From an uncultured Burkholderiales bacterium (lineage in GTDB: Bacteria > Pseudomonadota > Gammaproteobacteria > Burkholderiales > Thiobacillaceae), in assembly GCA_937925755.1 (NCBI GenBank), contig CALAMX010000199.1:1-9350 (forward strand): a DNA stretch of 9,350 bases, given 5' to 3'. This document shows, one piece after another, positions 1-5,240 of this stretch (positions within the stretch are counted from its first letter, which is position 1; each line of letters starts with the position of its first letter). The translations under genes were made by a program, and so were the position numbers. The notes beneath the pieces are model-generated. The model had not been told where the DNA came from and did not search any database. It saw only the letters and a program-made list of their open reading frames with translations.

Positions 1-67
1 GGCCGGGGACGAAGCCGGTCACGCCCGAGCGAATGGAGCTCTCGCGGGTACGGGCGGAGAACGTTAG

Positions 68-450
68 GGAAGCTCTGCATAACTGCCTGCGCGGGCGCAT
101 CGCTGCCTTACGCGGTGTTGGCTCCGGCCGCTCGGCTTCGCCTCGCTTAACCTGCGTAGGAGCGACGAAAGTCGCGACCAACAACGACCAACGGAGTGTA
201 TATCACGACATGTCGCGGCTTTCGCCGCTCCTACCGGAAGCGCAAGTGCGGCAGGCGGTGTGGCACGTAGGAGCGACGACAGTCGCGACCAACAACGACC
301 AACAGCGACCAACGGGATGTATATCACGACGTGTCGCGGCTTTCGCCGCTCCTACCGGAAGCGCGGCGGGCGGTGTGGCATCACGATAATACGTCTTGCA
401 TCCGGCGCTCCGGGCACTCAATCCCGGTCGCCGGGTTATGCAGAGCGTCC
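68..450 (+). mobile_element. MITE-like element, copy 1 (383 bp, REP-loaded), inserted in orfA
   Basis: The left end GGAAGCTCTGCATAAC (68-83) pairs with the right end GTTATGCAGAGCGTCC (435-450); the 16-base inverted repeats differ at one position. TTAG directly flanks both sides (64-67 and 451-454; a following G extends the match to five). No plausible protein is encoded: the short open frames across it have no recognisable motif and run through inverted repeats. The outer arms (about 68-155 and 370-450) match those of the copy at 3663-4111. The middle is two tandem units of about 110 bp carrying REP-like palindromes. The insertion interrupts the transposase orfA, so it arrived after the IS. 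Confidence 0.85.
156..380. repeat. Two tandem REP-pair (BIME-like) units within copy 1
   Basis: Unit A (156-265) and unit B (267-380) each begin with a GTAG-headed palindrome, GTAGGAGCGAC...GTCGCGACC (156-179 and 267-290). Each then carries an inverted palindrome, GTCGCGGCTTTCGCCGCTCC followed by TAC (212-234 and 333-355), and ends GGCGGTGTGGCA. The two units differ by a 10-base insertion in B and a 6-base insertion in A, so they arose by duplication. A GTAG head followed by an imperfect hairpin is the known form of REP sequences linked to RAYT (TnpA-REP) proteins in gammaproteobacteria. No RAYT gene is in the window. Confidence 0.8.
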
Positions 451-512
451 TTAGGCTCAGCGTGAGCACGAAATCCTAAAAAAGCAGCGGCGTACTTCGC
501 GAAGGATGCGCG

Positions 513-1540
513 ATGAAGTACGCCTGGATCGATGCGCATCGAAATGAGTACGAATGGGCTAAGCTGTGTCGGGTGCTGGCGGTCAGCGTCAGCGGCTAGC
601 GCGCCTGGAAGAACGGGGGCACGTCGGAACGCAGGCGGCTGACGGGTGCCCAGATGCTGGCACCAATCCGCGCCATTCACGCCGAACTCGAAGGCGCCTA
701 TGCCAGCTCGCGTATTCCGAAGGCGCTGCGGGATCGCGGCTTTCCGGCAAGCAAGGAACGCGTCGAGCGGCGGATGCGAAAGAGCGGCATTCGGGCACGG
801 CACAAGCGGCGTTACAAGGCGACGACGGACTCGAAGCACCATGTGCCGGTGGTACCGAACCTGCTGGACCGAAATTTCACGCCGCAAGCGCCGAATCAGG
901 TCTGGACGGCGGATCTGACCTACATCTGGACCGACGAGGGCTGGCCGTGGTCATCGACCTGTTCAACCGGGAGGGCGTTGGCTGGTCGATGAAACCCTGG
1001 ATGACGGCGGACATCGTGATCGATGCGCTGACCATGGCGTGGTTTCGCATCAAGCCCGCACCGGGACTGATTCACCATTCGGACAGGGGAAGCCAGTATG
1101 CAAGTGGCGCCTTTCAGGCGCGGTTGAAGGACTATGGGATGATCTGCTCGATGCGCCGCAAGGGAAGCCCTGCATAAGTTGCTGCGCGGGCGCATCGCTG
1201 TGTTGCGCGGTGCTCGGATGCTCGCCTATCTCATTGATATGTCTCGCATCCTGCGCTCCGTGCGCGTGGCGCTCACTCCCGCTCGCGGCCTTCTGCAGAG
1301 CTTCCCAAGGGAAATTGTTGGGACGATGCCTGTTCGGAAAGCTTCTGCTACAGCCTGAAAAATGAGCGGGTGCATGGCAGCCGCTACGGCACGAGAGCCG
1401 AAGCTCAGGCCGATCGGTTCGATTACATCGAGCCGTTCTACAATCGCAGACGCAAGCATTCCACGCTCGGCTCCGCCTCGCCACAGCAATTCCTGAACGA
1501 GTGGATCAGGCGTCGGCATGAGCATGAATTGGCGGCATAA
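513..1540 (+). pseudogene. IS3-family transposase orfB (DDE integrase domain), multiply disrupted
   Basis: Starting at ATG 513, the reading is MKYAWIDAHRNEYEWAKLCR onward, the standard IS3 OrfB N-terminus. It is broken in three ways. A TAG at 597-599 stands where the family has Tyr after SG. Near 941-945 the text jumps from DEGW into the next frame at AVVIDLFN, consistent with loss of 10 bases between short CTGG repeats. A 143-bp element is inserted at 1163. The catalytic triad is still visible: Asp at 912-914 (WTADLTYI), Asp at 1082-1084 (HHSDRGSQ) and Glu at 1337-1339. With the insertion unit removed the last two are exactly 35 residues apart; with the 10 bases restored the first two are 59 apart. 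The tail reads LKNERVHGSRYGTRAE, then FYNRRRKHSTLGSASPQQFL, to TAA at 1538-1540. The gene is non-functional. Confidence 0.92.
1163..1305 (+). mobile_element. MITE-like element, copy 2 (143 bp, core form), inserted in orfB
   Basis: The ends are GGAAGCCCTGCATAAG (1163-1178) and TTCTGCAGAGCTTCC (1291-1305), flanked by CAAG at 1159-1162 and 1306-1309. Removing the element with one CAAG fuses RRK to GNCWDD, restores the transposase frame and gives the canonical 35-residue D-E spacing, so the borders are known almost to the base. The left arm (CTGCGCGGGCGCATCGCTG) matches copy 1. The right arm (GATATGTCTCGCATCC...GCGCTCCG) matches the right arms of copies 1 and 3. It lacks the REP-like palindromes of the other two copies and probably represents the bare core. 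Its TAA (1175-1177) is the immediate stop for the interrupted reading frame. Confidence 0.9.
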
Positions 1541-1599
1541 TGCCGCAGGGTTGGAAGACGAAAAACAGAGGGAAGCTCAAATGATGAGAGGGGGTACGC

Positions 1600-2160
1600 A
1601 TGGGATTGTTCGACATCTTCAGGTCCATCGTCGGCAGAAACAAATCCAGGTCCGCTGCCGAAGTGTCGGGCCAGGCAAACGCCTTCGTCGAACGCCGACG
1701 GCGCCCACGCGTCAACGCCCGCAACGGCACCCGTGTGCTGATCATCGACGATTCGCCCACCATCGTCATCGCCCTGCGCAAGATGCTGGGCTCGGTCGGC
1801 TTCAACACTGTTGCTGCCCCCGATGCGGAAAAGGGCCTGCAGATTGCTCACACGGATCCGCCCGACCTCATCTTTCTGGACATCGTCCTACCCGGAATGA
1901 ACGGCTTCGCCGCCCTGCGGACCCTGCGCCACGATGCCCTGACGCGACAGATTCCGGTCATCATGATGAGCGGTAACGAAAAGGCCATTGAGCAATTTTT
2001 CGGCACCCGCATTGGTGCCGACGATTTCATGAGAAAACCGTTCTCCCGTCTGGAGGTGTTCTCCCACATCGAGCAGATGCTCGACGAAGACCTGGTGCCG
2101 CGGCGCCGGGCGGAGCGCTCGGGCGGGACGCAGGGGGCTGCACTCAGCTCAGGGAACTAG
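1600..2160 (+). CDS. Stand-alone response regulator receiver protein (CheY/PilG-like)
   Basis: The 186-residue protein has one receiver domain (about residues 44-163) and no output domain. The phosphorylation site is complete: acidic pair Asp50-Asp51 in VLIIDDSPT, acceptor Asp94 in FLDIVLPGMNG, Ser124 in IMMSGN (the Thr/Ser switch) and Lys146 in MRKPFS. About 43 residues precede the domain, beginning MGLFDIF with a basic stretch ERRRRPR; a short tail rich in Arg, Gly and Ser follows. Such proteins take a phosphate from a histidine kinase and act by protein contact, as in chemotaxis or twitching motility; PilG/PilH-type proteins are the closest guess. No kinase is nearby. A purine-rich GAGAGGGGG (1586-1594) precedes the ATG. 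The gene starts only about 20 bases after the presumed IS end, so its original promoter may have been displaced. The ogt gene follows after 8 bases. Confidence 0.85.
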   Translation: MGLFDIFRSIVGRNKSRSAAEVSGQANAFVERRRRPRVNARNGTRVLIIDDSPTIVIALRKMLGSVGFNTVAAPDAEKGLQIAHTDPPDLIFLDIVLPGMNGFAALRTLRHDALTRQIPVIMMSGNEKAIEQFFGTRIGADDFMRKPFSRLEVFSHIEQMLDEDLVPRRRAERSGGTQGAALSSGN

Positions 2161-2168
2161 GCGGCGCC

Positions 2169-2714
2169 ATGCAGCGGCCGACAAAACATGGACATGACCT
2201 ATCGGCTGCGGCATCGGCCGCCTGCGCCCCGCTGGCGGGTCAGGCCGGATACGCTGCCATCATCCCGGCACCCTTCGGCGTTCTGGGCCTGCGCACATGC
2301 TGCGATCGTCTGTCCGGCATCGACTTCCTACCTCCCGGATTCCCCCCGATGTCGCCTGTCAATGCGTTTGCCTGGCAGGCCGCGCAGCAGCTCGCAGCCT
2401 ATTTCCGCGACCCGACGACGGTCTTCGATCTCCCTTTCGTGTTGATCGGCACTCCTTATCGCCTACGCGTCTGGCAGGCGATCCGCCAGATCGCCTGTGG
2501 AAAGACACGTACCTATGGTGAGCTTGCCGCCGCGCTCGGCAGCGCCCCGCGCGCCGTTGGCCAGGCGGTCGGGGACAATCCTTTGCCGATCCTCGTGCCC
2601 TGTCACCGCGTCGTCGCCCGTCATGGACTGGGCGGGTTTGCCCATGCCGACAGCGGTCCTAGCCTGGCCATCAAGCATTGGCTCCTGCGCCATGAAGGCG
2701 CCCTGGCAGACTGA
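2169..2714 (+). CDS. ogt: Methylated-DNA--[protein]-cysteine S-methyltransferase (Ogt type)
   Basis: The protein repairs O6-alkylguanine by moving the alkyl group irreversibly onto its own cysteine. Of 181 residues, the C-terminal half is the conserved domain: TPYRLRVWQAIRQIACGKTR (95-114), then TYGELAAALGSAPRAVGQA (115-133) with the helix-turn-helix and the Arg finger Arg128, and the active-site motif PCHRV with Cys145. It ends with GLGGFAHA and KHWLLRHEGA. The N-terminal part (about 28-90) is the less conserved ribonuclease-H-like domain. The first 25 or so residues are alanine-rich and may be extra, but no better in-frame ATG is seen, and no strong ribosome binding site decides the start. 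The glycine-rich segment after PCHRV (HGLGGFAHADSG) departs slightly from the usual form. The gene lies 8 bases after the receiver gene and overlaps xerD by 23 bases, which suggests co-transcription. Confidence 0.92.
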   Translation: MQRPTKHGHDLSAAASAACAPLAGQAGYAAIIPAPFGVLGLRTCCDRLSGIDFLPPGFPPMSPVNAFAWQAAQQLAAYFRDPTTVFDLPFVLIGTPYRLRVWQAIRQIACGKTRTYGELAAALGSAPRAVGQAVGDNPLPILVPCHRVVARHGLGGFAHADSGPSLAIKHWLLRHEGALAD

Positions 2715-3591
2715 GCTCGACGCTTTTTGCGACGCGCTTTGGCTCGAAGAGGGTTTAAGCCCGCGCACTTTGGAGAGTTACCGCCGCGATCTGGGCCAGT
2801 TCGCCCAGTGGCTCGATCGATATGGGCTCGCACTGGCCACGGCTGGGGCCAGTGATGTGCAGCGATTCCTCGGCGAGCGCGGCCTTAAGCAGGGTGTCGC
2901 CGCGCGCAGCATCGCCCGCCAACTCTCGGCGCTGAAGCGCTACTACCGCTGGCTCAACCGGCAGGGCCTGCGGGCGGACGACCCCACGCTGGCCATCGAG
3001 TCACCGCGCTTGCCGCGCCCTCTGCCGAAAGGGCTGTCCGAGACGGACGTGGAGGCCCTGCTCGCCGCGCCGGACACGGATTCCGCGCTCGGCCTGCGCG
3101 ACCGGGCCATGCTGGAGCTGCTCTATGCCTGCGGCCTGCGGGTCTCGGAATTGGTGGCCCTCACGCTGCCGGCGGTGAGCCTCGACATGGGGGTGGTCAA
3201 GGTGTTGGGCAAAGGGGCCAAGGAGCGCCTGGTGCCCATGGGGGAGGTCGCGCAGGACTGGGTCGAGCGCTATCTGCGCGAGGCCCGCCCCCGCCTGCTG
3301 GGCCGGCATGTCAGCGACATCCTGTTCGTGACGCGCCGTGGCCGTGGCATGACGCGGCAGATGTTCTGGCACCTCATCAAGGGCCATGCGCGACGCGCTG
3401 GCCTGTCGCAGATGCCCTCGCCGCACACCCTGCGCCATGCCTTCGCCACCCACCTCCTCAACCACGGGGCCGATCTGCGGGTGGTCCAGATGTTGTTGGG
3501 ACACGCCGATATCTCCACCACACAGATCTATACCCATGTGGCGCGCGAGCGGCTCAAACAGCTACACGCCCGCCACCACCCCCGTGGCTAG
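2692..3591 (+). CDS. xerD: Tyrosine site-specific recombinase XerD
   Basis: With XerC and FtsK, XerD resolves chromosome dimers at dif during cell division. The 299-residue length fits the family (E. coli XerD has 298). The N-terminal core-binding domain (about 1-105) opens FCDALWLEEGLSPRTLESYR. The catalytic domain (about 113-290) carries the full set: Arg150 (CGLRVSEL), Lys174 (GKGAKER), His245 and Arg248 (HTLRHAFATH), His271 (LLGHADISTT) and the nucleophile Tyr280 (QIYTHV). I chose ATG 2692 because it places the conserved N-terminus correctly. The same frame is open back to an ATG at 2497, but those codons overlap ogt and resemble nothing. The start overlaps the end of ogt by 23 bases, so translation is probably coupled. 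XerD is favoured over XerC by the N-terminal wording and length; XerC is the alternative. Confidence 0.93.
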   Translation: MKAPWQTELDAFCDALWLEEGLSPRTLESYRRDLGQFAQWLDRYGLALATAGASDVQRFLGERGLKQGVAARSIARQLSALKRYYRWLNRQGLRADDPTLAIESPRLPRPLPKGLSETDVEALLAAPDTDSALGLRDRAMLELLYACGLRVSELVALTLPAVSLDMGVVKVLGKGAKERLVPMGEVAQDWVERYLREARPRLLGRHVSDILFVTRRGRGMTRQMFWHLIKGHARRAGLSQMPSPHTLRHAFATHLLNHGADLRVVQMLLGHADISTTQIYTHVARERLKQLHARHHPRG

Positions 3592-3662
3592 GCCGTCGCG
3601 GCTGGGCGCTGGGCGACAAGCGGCGCGGTCGATGGGCCATCTTGGCGAAGTCCTTTCTCTAG
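3592..3662. other. Non-coding spacer after xerD
   Basis: These 71 bases between the xerD stop and the third MITE-like copy contain no convincing gene and no hairpin followed by a T-run. They end in CTAG (3659-3662), the left copy of the target duplication of that element. Confidence 0.5.
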
Positions 3663-3742
3663 GGATGCTCTGCATAACAGGCTGCGCGGGCGCTCGACCT
3701 CGTTGTGCGGTGTTGGCTCCGGCCGCTCGCTTTCGCTCGCTT

Positions 3743-3762
3743 AACCTGCCTTGCGGCAGGTT
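3743..3762. repeat. Perfect hairpin in the left arm of copy 3
   Basis: AACCTGCC (3743-3750) and GGCAGGTT (3755-3762) form a perfect 8-bp stem around the loop TTGC. No T-run follows, so a classic intrinsic terminator is not supported. Copy 1 has only the first half (AACCTGC at 149-155) before its REP array begins, so the hairpin sits at the junction of arm and array. Confidence 0.6.
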
Positions 3763-3783
3763 CGCCTACGCCGAAACTACGGT

Positions 3784-4040
3784 CTGCCGTGCCGATCTCG
3801 TAGGAGCGACCTGTAGGAGCGACGAAAGTCGCGACCAACACGGTCGGCAATGTGGCACGTAGCGGTGTGGCACGTAGGAGCGACGAAAGTCGCGACCGAA
3901 AATAATCAACAACGACCGACAGAAGAATGCATACCACGACATGTCGCGGCTTTCGCCGCTCCTACGCCTGCCGTGCCGATCTCGTAGGGGCGACCTGTAG
4001 GAGCGACGAAAGTCGCGACCAACACGGCGGGCGATGTGGC
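3784..4040. repeat. REP-like palindromes and 73-bp direct repeat within copy 3
   Basis: Complete GTAG-headed units, GTAGGAGCGAC...GTCGCGACC, lie at 3813-3836, 3874-3897 and 3997-4020. One inverted unit (GTCGCGGCTTTCGCCGCTCC plus TAC) is at 3943-3965, and partial heads are at 3800-3810 and 3984-3994. The segments 3784-3856 and 3968-4040 are direct repeats of 73 bases at an exact offset of 184 with about four mismatches, each holding a partial head plus a full unit. This indicates recent internal duplication. The palindromes are the same family as those in copy 1. Confidence 0.8.
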
Positions 4041-4111
4041 TCCACGATGATACGTCTCGCATCCAGCGCTACGGGCACTTAATCTCGGTCGCCGGGTTAT
4101 GCAGAGCGTCA

Positions 4112-4241
4112 CTAGAGAGTTCTTGCAGCAGAGGCAAAGCCGCCGCGTGCTCACGCTCAAGCCCCTTTGCCCGGCCTGAGGGTCAGGGACGAGGTCGCGC
4201 CAGAAGCGCTCGAACGCAAACGCCCTGAACCCGTCTGCAGA
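4112..4241. other. Non-coding spacer between the MITE-like copy 3 and folB
   Basis: These 130 bases begin with the right CTAG duplication and run to the end of folB. I see no gene, no tRNA and no clear terminator hairpin with a T-run (A-run for the minus strand). Confidence 0.45.
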
Positions 4242-4598
4242 CTAGATTCGGCTGCCTCGCTCGATGATGATGCCCAGGTCCTTTACCCCCCGCAGGATGG
4301 CGAGCTTGCGCACGGTCACCCGCACCCAGGGGGCGCCGAACTCGCCGCGCACGATCTCGGCGATATGCTCGCCCAGGGCCTCGACCAGGTGAAAGGCGCG
4401 CGTGGCCGTGCTCTCGCGGATGCGCTCGGCCACGCGGCCATAGTCGATGGTGTCGCGCACGTCGTCACTGTGTCCGGCCTTGTGGTCATAAAGACCAATC
4501 TCCAGGTCGATCAGCACCGGCTGGGGCGCTTTGCGCTCCCATTCGTAAAGGCCGATAATCAACTCGAGACGGAAGTCCCGCAAAAACAGAATGTCCAT
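4242..4598 (-). CDS. folB: Dihydroneopterin aldolase
   Basis: FolB cleaves 7,8-dihydroneopterin to 6-hydroxymethyl-7,8-dihydropterin and glycolaldehyde in cytosolic folate synthesis; the enzyme is an octamer of small subunits. The 118 residues match the family length (about 115-125). Visible features are MDILFLRDFRLELIIGLYEW at the start, with Glu21 after Gly16 as in the GxxxxE motif, then DTIDYGRVAERI with Tyr53, FHLVEALGEHIAEIV with the pterin-anchoring Glu73, and VTVRKLAILRGVKDLGI with Lys98 in the position of the catalytic lysine. The residue before that helix is Leu, where many relatives have Pro (KP), a small deviation. The gene diverges from plsY with only 36 bases between starts, an arrangement common in gammaproteobacteria, and converges on xerD across the third MITE-like copy. 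No strong ribosome binding site is visible. Confidence 0.93.
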   Translation of the reverse strand: MDILFLRDFRLELIIGLYEWERKAPQPVLIDLEIGLYDHKAGHSDDVRDTIDYGRVAERIRESTATRAFHLVEALGEHIAEIVRGEFGAPWVRVTVRKLAILRGVKDLGIIIERGSRI

Positions 4599-4608
4599 CG
4601 CGTATGTC

Positions 4609-4630
4609 GCCGGTAAGACCGGCCATTTTA
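4609..4630. promoter_or_regulatory. Palindrome and possible folB -10 between folB and plsY starts
   Basis: GCCGGT (4609-4614), AAG, ACCGGC (4618-4623) is a perfect 6-bp inverted repeat. Directly beside it, ATTTTA (4625-4630) reads TAAAAT on the minus strand, a possible -10 for folB. No good -35 is seen. With only 36 bases between the two starts, any plsY promoter would have to overlap folB. The palindrome could be an operator or leader hairpin, or chance in GC-rich DNA. Confidence 0.25.
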
Positions 4631-4634
4631 GCCC

Positions 4635-5240
4635 ATGCTACTGAGTCTGCTGCTCGTGGCGGCGGCCTATCTGATTGGCTCGGTCGCCTTCGCTGTGTTG
4701 GTGAGCCGTCTATACGGGCTCCCCGACCCGCGCAGCTTCGGCTCCGGCAACCCCGGCGCCACCAACGTCCTGCGCACCGGGCGCAAGACGGCGGCGGCAC
4801 TCACCTTGCTGGGAGATGCGGCCAAAGGGGCCTTCGCGGTTTCCCTGGCGCTCTGGGCGACCCAGGCCTACGGCCTGTCGCCCTGGACCCCCGCGGCGGC
4901 GGCGCTGGCCGTGTTCGCTGGCCATCTCTGGCCCGTCTTCTTCGGCTTCCGCGGCGGCAAGGGGGTGGCCACCGCGTTGGGCGTCCTGCTCGCGCTGAAC
5001 CCCTGGCTGGGGCTGGCCTGTTTCGCCACCTGGCTCATGGTGTTCGCCTTGGGCAGGATTTCCTCGCTCGCGGCCCTGGTGACCGCAGCCCTCACGCCCC
5101 TTTATGCCTGGTGGATCGTGCGCGAGGCTACGGTGGTCGCCGCCATGGTAGGGCTGGCAGCGCTCATCTACTGGCGGCACAAAGACAACATCCGCAAGCT
5201 CCTCCGCGGCGAAGAGGCCGGCTTCGGCCGCAAGACTTGA
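4635..5240 (+). CDS. plsY: Acyl-phosphate glycerol-3-phosphate acyltransferase PlsY
   Basis: PlsY moves an acyl group from acyl-phosphate (made by PlsX) to glycerol-3-phosphate, the first step of phospholipid synthesis, in the inner membrane. The 201-residue protein is hydrophobic throughout, with about five to seven membrane segments; the first, MLLSLLLVAAAYLIGSVAFA, begins at the start. Family motifs are all present: SGNPGATNVLR (37-47), GDAAKG (60-65), and GHLWPVFFGFRGGKGVAT (96-113) with the glycine-rich loop. RHKDNIRKLLRGEE (181-194) is the conserved C-terminal loop. The start at 4635 gives the standard N-terminus, although no clear ribosome binding site precedes it. It is divergent from folB. 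A 282-residue open frame from 4604 covers the same DNA in another frame and is a GC-driven shadow. Confidence 0.94.
   Translation: MLLSLLLVAAAYLIGSVAFAVLVSRLYGLPDPRSFGSGNPGATNVLRTGRKTAAALTLLGDAAKGAFAVSLALWATQAYGLSPWTPAAAALAVFAGHLWPVFFGFRGGKGVATALGVLLALNPWLGLACFATWLMVFALGRISSLAALVTAALTPLYAWWIVREATVVAAMVGLAALIYWRHKDNIRKLLRGEEAGFGRKT

Larger units (their letters stand above)
1..516 (+). pseudogene. IS3-family transposase orfA remnant (C-terminal part), interrupted
   Basis: Read from position 3, the start encodes KPVTPERMELSRVRAENVR, typical of the C-terminal coiled-coil of IS3 OrfA. The gene is interrupted at 68 by a 383-bp element with a TTAG duplication. After the insert the family pattern continues as EHEILKK and then AAAYFAKDAR before TGA at 514-516, but in successive frames. 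One base is missing near 459-460 (AG where AAG is expected) and one at the end of the A-run near 484. OrfA normally provides the helix-turn-helix DNA-binding subunit; here only its tail is present, because the 5' part lies outside the window. The two single-base losses are inferred from the family pattern. Confidence 0.75.
1..1579 (+). mobile_element. Decayed IS3-family insertion sequence, left end outside window
   Basis: The stretch carries remnants of both IS3-family genes in the usual order: the end of orfA, then orfB overlapping it by four bases (ATGA at 513-516). A run of six A and a G at 478-484, just before the orfA end, matches the slippery site that IS3 elements use for -1 frameshifting, and orfB does lie in the -1 frame. 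The probable right terminal repeat is at about 1550-1579, ending GAGGGAAGCTCA; IS3-family ends characteristically finish in TGA/TCA. That border is inferred, because the left end is not in the window for comparison. The copy cannot be active: it has indels, an in-frame stop, a 10-base deletion and two insertions of a small element (68-450 and 1163-1305). Confidence 0.85.
3663..4111 (+). mobile_element. MITE-like element, copy 3 (449 bp, REP-loaded), between xerD and folB
   Basis: The left end GGATGCTCTGCATAAC (3663-3678) pairs with the right end GTTATGCAGAGCGTCA (4096-4111), flanked by CTAG at 3659-3662 and 4112-4115. The left arm matches copy 1 through TGTTGGCTCCGGCCGCTCG and CTCGCTTAACCTGC. 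The right arm matches through GATACGTCTCGCATCC, GGGCACTTAATC and TCGGTCGCCGGG. The middle holds several GTAG-headed palindromes and a 73-bp direct repeat. No protein is recognisable; open frames here are by-products of the repeats. The site is a convergent intergenic gap, so the hairpins could also end transcription from both sides (inference). Confidence 0.85.

Noticed and set aside
33..389. 118-residue plus-strand open frame, and the overlapping 87-88 residue minus-strand frames
   Set aside because: They run from transposase orfA remnant into the non-coding element and translate inverted repeats; the products have no family resemblance.
1570..1578. GGGAAGCTC in the IS3 right end resembling the MITE end GGAAGCTCTGC
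   Set aside because: Only 8-9 bases are shared, orientation is internal rather than matching, and nothing beyond them aligns. The flanking 4-base duplications also differ from IS3 practice, so a common origin is not supported.
2497..2691. 65-residue N-terminal extension of XerD
   Set aside because: The extension overlaps ogt in another frame and has no similarity to XerD; the start at 2692 gives the normal length and N-terminus.
156..4020. Regularly recurring 23-24 base repeats, considered as a CRISPR array
   Set aside because: The repeats occur in both orientations, are palindromic, are unevenly spaced and are separated by sequence that is itself repeated. There are no unique spacers and no cas genes. 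They fit REP elements instead.
4167..4616. 149-residue plus-strand open frame
   Set aside because: It is antisense to folB, which has the correct length and catalytic residues on the minus strand.
5216..5229. GGCCG-GCTT-CGGCC hairpin at the end of plsY, considered as a terminator
   Set aside because: It has only a 5-bp stem, lies inside the coding sequence and has no following T-run.
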